Of a stretch of 55,360 bases of DNA, positions 9,301 through 16,255 are shown piece after piece. The stretch comes from Oscillatoriales cyanobacterium PMM_0080 (lineage in GTDB: Bacteria > Cyanobacteriota > Cyanobacteriia > Cyanobacteriales > Microcoleaceae), in the NCBI GenBank assembly GCA_949127775.1, contig CASBQF010000137.1, forward strand, positions 1 through 55,360, given 5' to 3'. Position 1 is the first letter of the stretch. Every line of letters starts with the position of its first letter. Made by a program: the position numbers and the translations under genes. The notes beneath the pieces were generated by a model that did no database searches, was not told where the DNA came from, and saw nothing but the letters and a program-made list of their open reading frames with translations.

Positions 9301-9826
9301 GGCAAATACGTTACGCTCGCGCCGGGTAGCTGAGCTGTTGAATGAATATTTGGCGGCAATGACTAAGGCGATTTTTGATAGCGGCGGTACGGTGGACAAG
9401 TTTGTCGGAGATGCGGTAATGGCTCTCTTTGGTGCGCCGGAGGAACTAACGCCTAATGAGCAAGTACGCCGCGCTTTAGCTGCTGCAAGGCAAATGCTGC
9501 GAGCTCTTAAGGAGCTTAATCAGCGCTGGTTGGAGCAGGGAATTGTGGGGGAAAATGGGGTTCCTGCGGTGCGGTTTCGCTGCGGAATTCACCAGGGTAC
9601 TGCGGTTGTGGGGATGTTTGGCGGCCCGGATCGATCGGACTATACGGCGATCGGGCCAAGCGTCAATATTGCCGCCCGTTTGCAAGAGGTAGCGGAACCA
9701 AACACTGTGCTGATTTCGGCGGCGGTTGCAGACTATGTTGAGGAAGGTCGAATTATTAAATATAAGCCACTGAAACTCAAGGGAATTGATGAAACGGTAT
9801 TGACTTTTGTACTGAATTGTGATTAG
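6329..9826 (+). CDS. Hybrid signalling protein: REC-GAF-GAF-histidine kinase-REC-adenylate cyclase
   Basis: 1165 residues, soluble. Domains in order: receiver (about 8-125; phospho-acceptor D59 in SDQRMP, K110), two GAF domains (~147-315 and ~325-525), HisKA with H547 in NISHEFRTP, HATPase (NLLSNAVKF, DTGIGI, GSGLGLALV), second receiver (D862 in LTDLMMP) and a class III nucleotide cyclase (~955-1165). The cyclase keeps both metal-binding aspartates (D984 in FSDIVGFT, D1028 in FVGDAV), K1024, the D1104-Y-T1106 adenine-selecting signature and the transition-state pair N1113/R1117. It should therefore make cAMP from ATP. A phosphorelay feeding a cyclase in one chain is inferred; GAF ligands are unknown (no obvious bilin-binding Cys). 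Preceded by ~640 bp of non-coding DNA and followed by an unrelated toxin-antitoxin pair, so probably monocistronic. Confidence 0.95.
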   Translation: MNSQENPKIKILVVDDEPDNLDLLYRTFHREYKVLRAESGPAALEILAREGEVAVIISDQRMPKMSGTEFLSLTAAQYPDVIRIILTGYTDVEDLVEAINAGKVFKYVTKPWDAEDLRALVSQAVDTHNILKARTNELRRALSQESLLYAVTNTIRSAPNYQQMLQRIVETIGQMFEVSCCLLRPFQDGRVADEWFVYQNGDAEARPDDDTAGLSPDLLPALVWETLDVEVIQDAQTDSRVLNGDNQRQQAYQAANIRSSLIVPLFYQMELMAVLALHSFDRPRRWADHDVQLVITVADQAALALSQARAYEQVRALAKREALVNTITTAIRSSLDPQNIFAAITQQLGQALQVDGCALSLWTEDDEYVQCVGLYDTTRDSVSVEQGFNNPEVVGNLPDVEAAAAASAALNTRGWVFAHPSLPQSLVPIRGNPVLLQVMVSKEPVAIEDLNERPDLNVTELQVRSPARALLVVPLLSEGQIIGSISLRQNRSTRSWNLSDIDLAQIVATQAALAVQQSRLYQTTRQQAERLLEADRLKTEFFQNISHEFRTPLTLTIGPLESACGRKEDLPYEQAVIALRNSRRLLRLVNQLLDLQRLDAGRMQPSFRPCDLVGFCYSTAESFRSYCEKKGLQLITQLQECPLLYLDIERFDKVIYNLLSNAVKFTPEGGTITLTVEPAGAHCLLQVKDTGIGIRTEQIPYLFERFHQAEGSASRSYEGSGLGLALVKELVELHGGQISVESVYGEGTTFTVWLHFGSTHLPPERVLEIPAEFHSSKAAVELADVEADLSEDAAENPNLEALEPINSETAVGTVLVVDDNPDLRFYVSGILRDSGFAVFLARNGQEGFAVAKSRRPDLILTDLMMPLVSGLDLIRMIREDEELKGTPAILLTAKADEDTRIEGVERGADAYLSKPFNDRELLAEVRNLIALKQNERRVQQLNSYLTESVLRRFLPPSMVKAAAAGDLALDLRPEPRLITILFSDIVGFTEMANTLRSRRVAELLNEYLAAMTKAIFDSGGTVDKFVGDAVMALFGAPEELTPNEQVRRALAAARQMLRALKELNQRWLEQGIVGENGVPAVRFRCGIHQGTAVVGMFGGPDRSDYTAIGPSVNIAARLQEVAEPNTVLISAAVADYVEEGRIIKYKPLKLKGIDETVLTFVLNCD

Positions 9827-9994
9827 GTTCCTGTGGTTTTGACTAGGTTCGGTGTGTTGGGTGATTGTGGGAAAAAACAGTCCGTCAGGGCGATCGCAAC
9901 TCGTAGAATCATCGGAGTGTTTGGTATTTGGTGTCAGGGGCGATCGTCTACGGAATAGCTTCGCTTCACGCTTTTTATTGACTATTTGATATGA

Positions 9995-10315
9995 TTACTC
10001 TGGTGGCTCAGTATCTAGAGGAGCTTGACGGTTGTGACGAATGTGTAATATTGCAATGATATCGCCCTCGACTACAAACAGAATCCGATAGGTTCTTGCT
10101 TTACCAACCCACAATTGTCGAATTTCCCGACCAACGATCGCACCTTCGGGTGCAACTGAACAACGGTAAGGAAACTGTTGCAAGGATGCGATCGCATCTT
10201 GGAGGTCGTAATACCAATTGTTTGCTGCGTCAGCACTCAGATAATCGCACATCCAACGGTAGGCGGTTTCAATTTCTGCAAAGGCGGGTGGTTGAATTAG
10301 GACTTGATAAGTCAT
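9995..10315 (-). CDS. ParE/RelE-type toxin
   Basis: 106 residues with the compact ParE/RelE fold pattern: an N-terminal strand (YQVLIQPPAFAEIE), two helices (AYRWMCDYLSADAANNWYYDL), and C-terminal strands with REIRQLWVGKARTYRILFVV and ILHIRHNRQ. The Arg/His-rich C-terminal strands are typical. Family members either poison gyrase (ParE) or cleave mRNA in the ribosome (RelE); sequence alone does not decide. It is the second gene of an operon: its ATG overlaps the antitoxin TGA by 4 nt (ATGA at 10312-10315), giving translational coupling. Confidence 0.88.
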   Translation of the reverse strand: MTYQVLIQPPAFAEIETAYRWMCDYLSADAANNWYYDLQDAIASLQQFPYRCSVAPEGAIVGREIRQLWVGKARTYRILFVVEGDIIAILHIRHNRQAPLDTEPPE

Positions 10316-10578
10316 AGACGGGGGGGGATGTTGAACTCCTGCTGTAGCGCTCTCATGGCTCGATCGGCTGGGATTCCTTCGCCTCGATCGAAGCTTTCGA
10401 GTCCTTTGCGGATACCGATAATGGTTTCGAGGTAGTCGATTCGCTCTAACAGTTGTTCGTAGGTATTGAGTTGGGGGTGTGGAGTAGATTTGAGCGATCG
10501 CACCAAGCTAAGAAGATCGGCGAGCTGTTCGTCAGGGGTGCTATCTATTTCTTGGATCAGGAGTTCTTTGATTGTCAT
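10312..10578 (-). CDS. Antitoxin of the ParE/RelE-type pair
   Basis: 88 residues, first gene of the pair. The N-terminus (MTIKELLIQEIDSTPDEQLADLLSL) is an amphipathic helical segment common in cyanobacterial antitoxins of RelE/ParE systems. The C-terminal part, with GLESFDRGEGIPADRAMRALQ, probably wraps the toxin. No clear DNA-binding domain can be named. The 4-nt overlap with the downstream toxin and the pair's small size support the role. Confidence 0.75.
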   Translation of the reverse strand: MTIKELLIQEIDSTPDEQLADLLSLVRSLKSTPHPQLNTYEQLLERIDYLETIIGIRKGLESFDRGEGIPADRAMRALQQEFNIPPRL

Positions 10579-10693
10579 CGCGGCGTCTGGTGGAGGATTG
10601 ATACTTTGAGTATAACGAGTCTTGATCGCTATGAGTTTTGATGGGCGATGCTCTTTGTAGAATCATCGCACTGTTTGAGCTTTGATTTGAGGG

Positions 10694-10868
10694 GCGATCA
10701 CCCTTTTGTTTGCTGCTGGGGCGATCGGCCTACGGGATAGCTACGCTTCACGCCTTGTGTGCAATCAGCGCCCTTTGAGATGGTGGAAATGGAGCGGATT
10801 GTCGGTGGAAACAGAGGTTGGGCTGACACGAGGGTTAACGGAATATGTCGGATGGGGCGATCGCCTTT
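10694..10868. repeat. Dispersed ~170-bp repeat, copy A
   Basis: Shares its whole length with copy B at 12980-13149: GCGATC..., TTTGTTTGCTG, GATAGCTACGC, GTGTGCAATCA, GACACGAGGGTTAA, GGAATATGTCGGAT. Partial copies occur at ~9937-9975 (CTACGGAATAGCTTCGCTTC) and ~12240-12276. The open frames crossing it on both strands (10698-10964 minus, 10706-10921 plus) are judged spurious. The rest of the 10579-11094 interval shows only the VapBC upstream region and no other gene. Confidence 0.8.
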
Positions 10869-11094
10869 CACCAAAGTCAGATGAAACGCCGATGAATGTT
10901 GGGTTGAGGGAGGAAAGTTAACCTGCGGAAGGGTTAGCATCGCAGGCTTCAGTCTAATCATCACACCGCTTGGTCATTGTACGAAGTGCGATCGATAGGC
11001 CAATTCCTCTGTATCTATACGATCGATCAAGATACTGGTCAAGGTCAAGAGCCTTGAGGTAAACTATAATTGCTCAAAGTTTCTGGAGTCTGAC

Positions 11095-11367
11095 ATGGAA
11101 ACAATGAAATTGCGATCGCATATTGGAACCGATGGTATATTGCTTCTCCAAATGCCCACTGAGTTTAAAGATACTTCTGTTGAAGTTCTAGTAGTTGTAC
11201 AGCCTCTAACATCTGAGGCAGTTAAACCGAAGTATAACGCTTGGGGAAAGCTAACTACTAAAAAATCAATTCAAGCAGCAATTGCTAAAATGCTACAACT
11301 GCGTCAAGAAATTGCTTTAGATAAAAATTCAATACGTTCCATGATTGAAGAAGGGCGCAGGTTTTAA
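11095..11367 (+). CDS. VapB-type antitoxin
   Basis: 90 residues. An N-terminal beta-rich part (METMKLRSHIGTDGILLLQM...) resembles the swapped-hairpin DNA-binding domains of Phd/AbrB/VapB-like antitoxins. The C-terminal segment ends in SIRSMIEEGRRF, the usual short motif through which antitoxins block PIN toxins. It overlaps the downstream PIN gene by one base (TAATG at 11365-11369), a standard toxin-antitoxin arrangement. Autoregulation of the pair is expected from the family but no operator was identified. Confidence 0.8.
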   Translation: METMKLRSHIGTDGILLLQMPTEFKDTSVEVLVVVQPLTSEAVKPKYNAWGKLTTKKSIQAAIAKMLQLRQEIALDKNSIRSMIEEGRRF

Positions 11368-11786
11368 TGCAGTTTATATTGGATTGTTCTGTAGCAATCA
11401 GTTGGTGTTTAGTAGATGAAGACAATGATTATGCCAATGCTATACTTGCGATGATGCCGGATTGTGAAGCATTTGTACCAGGCATTTGGTCGCTAGAAGT
11501 TGCTAATACTCTCCTGGTTGCTGAGCGACGCAACCGTATGACGACTGAGCAATCTGAGATGGCAATTTCTTTGTTACAATCACTTTTAATTCAGGTGGAT
11601 GAAGCTACAGATAGCAACGCACTCTCGTCAACTCTGGTACTAGGAAGACAAGAAGGTTTAGCTGCTTATGATGCAGCTTATTTAGAGTTGGCTCTACGAT
11701 TGGAATTGCCGATCGCCACACTTGATACCCGCTTGGCCCAAGCGGCAACTCGCTGCGGTGTGGGGTTGGTAGTTATTGATGGATAA
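11367..11786 (+). CDS. vapC: PIN-domain ribonuclease, VapC-type toxin
   Basis: 139 residues. The PIN nuclease acidic residues are visible: D6 in FILDCSVAISW, E44 or nearby in IWSLEVANTLL, the aspartates of AAYDAAYLELA, and D117-region ATLDTRLAQAA. PIN toxins use these with Mg2+/Mn2+ to cut RNA, often tRNA or rRNA. It is translationally coupled to the upstream antitoxin. The length and motif order match the family and nothing looks broken. Confidence 0.92.
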   Translation: MQFILDCSVAISWCLVDEDNDYANAILAMMPDCEAFVPGIWSLEVANTLLVAERRNRMTTEQSEMAISLLQSLLIQVDEATDSNALSSTLVLGRQEGLAAYDAAYLELALRLELPIATLDTRLAQAATRCGVGLVVIDG

Positions 11787-11879
11787 ACGCCAGAGACGGA
11801 TTGAGCGTAATGCAACCGACAACAGGTAATTGCTGCATTAGTTTCAGGCGATCGCTAATGTACGGTTATTAGAAGGATT

Positions 11880-12233
11880 ATGAGAGATTGGAATGCTTTA
11901 AAAGAACGCTATTTACGAGACGAACTACCGATTCGTTTGGGCAATTTAGCATCTAATTTGGCACGAATTAAATCTCGCTGTCAAAATTCAGCTAATGGCG
12001 AAATGGTTGAAGGTTTACTGCAAGAAAGTAAGCTGTTTATTGAATGGACTGCTCAAGATGCAGAGATAGAAATAGCTGCTGAGTTAGTCGAGTTGCAGAT
12101 TCAGTTAGCTTGCTGGCAATATTCTTGGGCTGGGATTTGGGAGGATTCGGAGCAACGAATGATGGTGGCCCAAGAAACAAAAATTTGGTCGGAGAAAGTG
12201 CTGAATATGTCTGGTTTGTTGGCTGTCAATTAG
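11880..12233 (+). CDS. Conserved hypothetical protein, mostly helical
   Basis: 117 residues, not assigned to a family I can name. The sequence is almost entirely predicted helix (LKERYLRDELPIRLGNLASNLARIKS..., then two long helices rich in Glu/Gln/Trp, including WTAQDAEIEIAAELVELQIQLACWQ). There is no signal peptide or membrane segment. Composition and codon use fit a real cyanobacterial gene. It stands alone, ~95 bp after the VapC gene and on the same strand, within the toxin-antitoxin island. A role with that island is possible but unsupported. Confidence 0.65.
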   Translation: MRDWNALKERYLRDELPIRLGNLASNLARIKSRCQNSANGEMVEGLLQESKLFIEWTAQDAEIEIAAELVELQIQLACWQYSWAGIWEDSEQRMMVAQETKIWSEKVLNMSGLLAVN

Positions 12234-12286
12234 GTAGCGTGCGATCGCACTTTTGTTTGCTGTGGCGATCGCCCTCCATGCAATAA

Positions 12287-12589
12287 TTACATTAGATCGT
12301 TGCGTGTTGATAACCAACGCTCAAAAGATTTCTGACTTTCGCCACTTCGCCGACCTGCTAACAACCCTTCAATTCCAATATGCTCGTCGATATCAGTCCA
12401 TTCAATTGCATAGCCATCACCCAGCAATTGCCAGTTTTGTCGCTCTGCGGGTGAGGCGTGCATCAAACGAGGATACCAAACCAGAGGAACGCTGATGCTC
12501 CGACCGTCAGCTAGGTCTACAATTAGCTTATCATCAGTGACTCTGACGAAGCTGGCGATTGGTTCCGCCTCAAGTATCAAAGTAGTCAT
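12287..12589 (-). CDS. DUF2442-domain protein, partner of DUF4160
   Basis: About 100 residues from the internal ATG at 12589 (MTTLILEAEPIASFVRVTDD...). The longer frame from 12637 adds an improbable WWKNIKHCCWRP leader lying inside the neighbouring gene. The domain core VTDDKLIVDLADGRSISVPLVWYPRL...ASPAERQNWQLLGDGYAIEWTDID is characteristic of DUF2442. It overlaps the end of the upstream DUF4160 gene by 20 nt. DUF4160 and DUF2442 genes are commonly found as a coupled pair with toxin-antitoxin-like organisation; their activity is not established here. Confidence 0.85.
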   Translation of the reverse strand: MTTLILEAEPIASFVRVTDDKLIVDLADGRSISVPLVWYPRLMHASPAERQNWQLLGDGYAIEWTDIDEHIGIEGLLAGRRSGESQKSFERWLSTRNDLM

Positions 12590-12806
12590 GCCAGGCCTCC
12601 AGCAACAGTGTTTGATGTTCTTCCACCAGTTTAGCAATCTGGCTCAACTCGTGATCCTTAAAGCCTCGGTTCTTCTCCAGAGTGATTGGTTCGAGCCAAT
12701 ATTTGGCAAGTTGTCGATCGCGCTTCACATGAATATGAGGTGGTTCACCGCGATCGGAACTAAAAAAGATGAATCCATAGGGCCCCACTTGCAAAACTGT
12801 AGGCAT
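12570..12806 (-). CDS. DUF4160-domain protein
   Basis: 78 residues from ATG 12806 (MPTVLQVGPYGF...). An upstream GTG at 12824 is possible but the family normally begins at this MPT. Typical features: SSDRGEPPHIHVKRD with the PPHIHV motif, then a helical C-terminus (ELSQIAKLVEEHQTLLLEAWHDYF). First gene of the two-gene unit with DUF2442. Function unknown; genomic behaviour of the family suggests a toxin-antitoxin-like pair. Confidence 0.85.
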   Translation of the reverse strand: MPTVLQVGPYGFIFFSSDRGEPPHIHVKRDRQLAKYWLEPITLEKNRGFKDHELSQIAKLVEEHQTLLLEAWHDYFDT

Positions 12807-12979
12807 AGGCAGATATGATATCACTTACAACACAGGACTTGTGCCGAGCTTTAACTAAAGACACGAACAATCAAATATAGTACATTTTATTAGGATCGAA
12901 CAATATGGATCTACCGTACTTGGTGTACCAAATTATCAACGAGTTTCCTGTCTGAAACCTAGCTGTATGAGTTTTTAAT

Positions 12980-13149
12980 GCGATCGCCCTTTGTTTGCTG
13001 TGGCGATCGCCCTACAGGATAGCTACGCCGCGCGTCCCTGTGTGCAATCATCGCCCTTTCAAAGGTGGAAACTGATTGGATTGTCAGTGGAAAAAGAGGT
13101 TGGGTGACACGAGGGTTAATGGAATATGTCGGATTGGGCGATCGGACTT
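12980..13149. repeat. Dispersed ~170-bp repeat, copy B
   Basis: Second full copy of the repeat at 10694-10868, in the same orientation, ending 8 bp before the stop codon of the GUN4-domain gene. The gene-free stretch 12807-13156 otherwise holds nothing I can recognise. Together with copy A it brackets the VapBC/DUF2442-DUF4160 segment. Confidence 0.8.
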
Positions 13150-13156
13150 TACCTTG

Positions 13157-13909
13157 TTAAATTCTGCACTCTTCTAGGTAGTCTGCGAGTGAGGGGAGCA
13201 ACCTATTATTCCATGGAAGTCGTTGAATAAATGGGGGTCTTCGATAGCAGAGCACTGGGAAGTGACCGATTGGCGCATTCAGGCTAAAGTGCATCTCTTT
13301 ATATGCTAATATCCAGGAACCATCAGGCAGTTTCCAACCTACTTGGTCGCCAAACTTTTCCCATGCTTCAGAGTTATACTTGCCTGGTTGTCCACCGCAA
13401 TCTAGATAAATATCTCTCTGCTTACTGAAACCAAATCGCTCTCCACTATGGTTTATCCATAGCTGATTTAATCTTCTTAGAGTCTCGCACGGTATTAGTT
13501 GAATGTTATCATAGCTCAATCCGAATAGTTCATCGTTACCAGCAGCGTGCTTTATCAATGTAAAAGTCTCTCGATCAGCCTTCTCCCATTGTCTTTGCCT
13601 AAGAAAAATTTCTAGCTTGTCATAGCTAGGAAGAAGGTTTGATGGTTGAACATCAGAATTATCTTTCGGAATCTCATTTGTCGTTTTCTTGTCACGATTA
13701 GAAGGCTGAGTACCTTGAGTAACACTGTTCGCGGACTGCGGTAAAGTAGATGGTTGTAGTTTAGCTGATGGCTGAGTAGATGGGGGTTTTGATCGTATAT
13801 CTTGTCCGCCATCACTGATTTTTCCTGGTTTATCCTTAAAAAGTATGTCGAGTATTGTGATAGAAATAGCACCAGAAAACATCAATATGATGAATTCTCG
13901 ACAAAACAT
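13157..13909 (-). CDS. Membrane-anchored GUN4-domain protein
   Basis: 250 residues from ATG 13909 (the frame extends to a TTG at 13912). The N-terminus is a single hydrophobic segment (FIILMFSGAISITILDILF, ~residues 7-25), followed by a ~70-residue Ser/Pro/Gln-rich linker. The C-terminal half is a GUN4 domain: YDKLEIFLRQRQWEKADRET, then LRRLNQLWINHSGERFGFSKQ and VGWKLPDG, and APIGHFPVL. Authentic GUN4 binds porphyrins and stimulates Mg-chelatase. Stand-alone or fused GUN4 domains in cyanobacterial accessory loci probably act as ligand sensors, which is an inference. It lies 35 bp downstream of a small conserved gene on the same strand, likely one operon, divergent from an NB-ARC ATPase gene. 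Confidence 0.87.
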   Translation of the reverse strand: MFCREFIILMFSGAISITILDILFKDKPGKISDGGQDIRSKPPSTQPSAKLQPSTLPQSANSVTQGTQPSNRDKKTTNEIPKDNSDVQPSNLLPSYDKLEIFLRQRQWEKADRETFTLIKHAAGNDELFGLSYDNIQLIPCETLRRLNQLWINHSGERFGFSKQRDIYLDCGGQPGKYNSEAWEKFGDQVGWKLPDGSWILAYKEMHFSLNAPIGHFPVLCYRRPPFIQRLPWNNRLLPSLADYLEECRI

Positions 13910-13944
13910 CAAGATGAATTCTCGGCGATTAATACCTTGATATA

Positions 13945-14361
13945 TTACTCGGGGAAAAAAATTGCTCCTCGAAAGTCCTGATTGCCTCCTTGAATCAAAA
14001 CCCCGACTTGTTTTGCAACTTCACCCATATTGATGATAATACTGGACTGACGCTTAACAGCATCATCAGCAAGAATTTTAATGTCTCTCTGTAAGTCTGG
14101 CTCGTCTTTTGCGGCTTCTTCAACCTTACTAATCAGCATATCAATGCCGAAATTTTTTGGGTACTGTTGCACCAGTTCACGTTGCTGAGCCACTTTTTCA
14201 ATAGCAGTTGCTGTCGCTGGATCTTTTGTTCTCAGTGAATTCAGGAAGTTGTGGACCAAGTTCCATGTATTTTCACTCAGTATATCACCTGTTTTTTCAA
14301 AAGCCTTTGTAGCAACTATCACGGCAATTGCTCCCATTGAAAGGCTGGCTGGATCGGGCAT
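13945..14361 (-). CDS. Small conserved cyanobacterial protein near NB-ARC/GUN4 genes
   Basis: 138 residues, well-placed ribosome site (AGGAG about 10 nt before ATG 14361). The N-terminal part MPDPASLSMGAIAVIVATKAFEKTGDIL is a short hydrophobic helix, followed by helices with DPATATAIEKVAQQ, then a C-terminal NMGEVAKQVGVLIQGG. This pattern recurs in cyanobacterial proteins encoded beside conflict-type ATPases, but I cannot name a function. It is the first gene of a probable two-gene operon with the GUN4 gene. Confidence 0.7.
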   Translation of the reverse strand: MPDPASLSMGAIAVIVATKAFEKTGDILSENTWNLVHNFLNSLRTKDPATATAIEKVAQQRELVQQYPKNFGIDMLISKVEEAAKDEPDLQRDIKILADDAVKRQSSIIINMGEVAKQVGVLIQGGNQDFRGAIFFPE

Positions 14362-14620
14362 TTTTCAGTTCTCCTATTTTTAACATCACTGTTTGCGTAA
14401 CTAACGTCAGCACCCTGAAATGAATCACTTTCGTAATTATGAGCCACTTCAGATTTCTTTAAAGTCATCAATGTAATGAAAATGTCGGAGATACACCCAA
14501 GGTAATAATCATTACCCGTATTATACTTTTCTATTATTCCTGAGAAATCAAAATTTTTTCTGGTCAAAATGCTCGATTTTGTTGGCAGTTTTGTTAGCTA
14601 CTCCAACTTGCCCTACGTAA

Positions 14621-14667
14621 AAAATGTTGGCAAATGCCATAAAATGTTGGAAAAAGTTAGGTATAAT
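14621..14667 (+). promoter_or_regulatory. Promoter region with two 10-bp direct repeats
   Basis: AAAATGTTGG occurs at 14621-14630 and 14641-14650, exactly 20 bp apart (about two helical turns). A TATAAT (14662-14667) follows, 30 bp before the NB-ARC start codon. The second repeat covers the expected -35 region, so a dimeric regulator could control the promoter from these sites. Confidence 0.55.
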
Positions 14668-14696
14668 ACGGAAAATCAGCACATCTACGATACTGC

Positions 14697-16049
14697 ATGA
14701 ATTTTAAGGAAGTGTTGAAAATGGCTGACGAGATGGTATTTGCCAAAACTGGTAAGCACCTTGATGACTTACAAGAGGCAATTCTGCGAGGAACCATGCA
14801 AGGTGAAAAATACACCAAAATTGCTGATGAGATTCACTGTAACGAGAGTTATGTCAGAGATATTGGCTCAAAGTTATGGCAAATACTTTCAGAAGAGTTA
14901 GGAGAAGATGTCAGTAAAACGAATTTTAGATCGGCAATGCAAAGATTGCAAGTCTCGATAGTTTCACATTATGCACAAGACTCTGTGCAAATAGGCTTAG
15001 TTAATTTTTGTGGAGAAGCTAGACACCCGCCAAACATACCAAATCCACACCCACCAAATCAAGAAACATCGCATCAAGATTTAAGCGAAATGCCGGAATT
15101 GGGTGATTTCTTCGATCGCACCCACGAACTAAAAACCCTCACAACCTGGATTCTACAACAAAACTGCCGCCTCATCACCCTGACCGGCATCAGCGGTATC
15201 GGCAAAACATCCCTAGCAGTCCAACTCGTACAACAAATCAAACACGAGTTTGAATACGCAGTTTGGTACACCCTAGACGAATTCCCCACCATCGATAAAT
15301 TTCAATCAAACCTAATACAGCTTTTTTCCAATTCCGAAAACCTAGATTCATCCCCAACAAATCAGAAACGCTTACCACTAATTAAATATTTACAAAACCA
15401 TCGATGTTTAGTAGTCCTGGATGACGTTCACAACCTTTTCTGTAGCGGCGAATTAGCAGGAAAATATAAACCAAACTACGAAGAATATCGCTCTTTATTC
15501 AAACAAATAGAAAAATTATCCCATCAAAGTTGCTTTCTGCTAATCGGTTGGGAACCGCCCAAAGAAGTTCCTCAACTCACCAGCCAAAATACTCCCATTC
15601 GTACCTTACAACTCACTGGTTTAGACACCGCAGCCGCACGGGAAATCCTTAGAGATAAAGGATTAGCCGAAATCGATAACTGCGAAGCACTCATTCACCG
15701 CTACCAAGGCAATCCCTCATGGTTGAAAAGCGTGGCGACTTTGATTCAAGAGTTGGGAATCGGTGCGGCAGAGTTACTAATAGATGATACCGTATTGTTG
15801 CCCGAAGATTTGAAAGATGTTTTACAGCAGCAGTTTAGTCGCTTGTCGGAAATAGAAAAACAAGTCCTCTCTTTGTTTTGTAGAGAAAGCGAACCAGTTA
15901 ACCTGGCAAAATTACTAGAATGTGGCACTGTGCGATCGCCAGATTTGCTCAATGCGCTACAATCTTTATCGCGGCGTTGCTTCATCGACAAAGCTGGAAG
16001 TTTTTATACTTTGCCACCTGTCTTGAGGCAGTATGTCCAAGAATTATGA
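14697..16049 (+). CDS. NB-ARC ATPase with vMAP-type N-terminal helix-turn-helix, no sensor repeats
   Basis: 450 residues. Residues ~1-90 (TGKHLDDLQEAILRG..., KIADEIHCNESYVRDIGSKLW) match the helix-turn-helix N-terminus found in vWA/MoxR-associated and NB-ARC proteins of cyanobacteria. The NB-ARC NTPase follows: P-loop GISGIGKTS at 164-172, Walker B CLVVLDDVH near 237-245, and a C-terminal winged-helix (LSRLSEIEKQVLSLFC...). Relatives usually continue into WD40 or TPR repeats that sense a trigger. This protein stops right after the winged helix (VLRQYVQEL), so either the sensor is another protein or it is a shortened paralogue. Divergently transcribed from the 13945/GUN4 pair. STAND ATPases of this kind act in signalling or defence; which one here is not known. 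Confidence 0.9.
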   Translation: MNFKEVLKMADEMVFAKTGKHLDDLQEAILRGTMQGEKYTKIADEIHCNESYVRDIGSKLWQILSEELGEDVSKTNFRSAMQRLQVSIVSHYAQDSVQIGLVNFCGEARHPPNIPNPHPPNQETSHQDLSEMPELGDFFDRTHELKTLTTWILQQNCRLITLTGISGIGKTSLAVQLVQQIKHEFEYAVWYTLDEFPTIDKFQSNLIQLFSNSENLDSSPTNQKRLPLIKYLQNHRCLVVLDDVHNLFCSGELAGKYKPNYEEYRSLFKQIEKLSHQSCFLLIGWEPPKEVPQLTSQNTPIRTLQLTGLDTAAAREILRDKGLAEIDNCEALIHRYQGNPSWLKSVATLIQELGIGAAELLIDDTVLLPEDLKDVLQQQFSRLSEIEKQVLSLFCRESEPVNLAKLLECGTVRSPDLLNALQSLSRRCFIDKAGSFYTLPPVLRQYVQEL

Positions 16050-16255
16050 TTTAACTGTTAAAATTTTGATAATATTGTGTTGACTTTTCTCGGTCTTTTG
16101 TTGTATTATAAAACTCATATATCATAATGGAAATAGCGACAATTTTATTTTTTTTGCACAAGTTCCCATTATATAAAAAGTATATGTCAATTCCCAAGAA
16201 TTTGCAATACTAAAACTATACTTTTTTACCGCCGATCGCACTTAAGCACCAATCA

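Noticed and set aside
10698-10964. Overlapping frames on both strands upstream of the VapBC pair
   Set aside because: They cover the dispersed ~170-bp repeat, which at its second copy (12980-13149) does not keep either frame open.
14319-14567. 82-residue minus-strand frame before the 138-residue protein gene
   Set aside because: It overlaps the well-supported gene start at 14361, has no ribosome site and no family resemblance.
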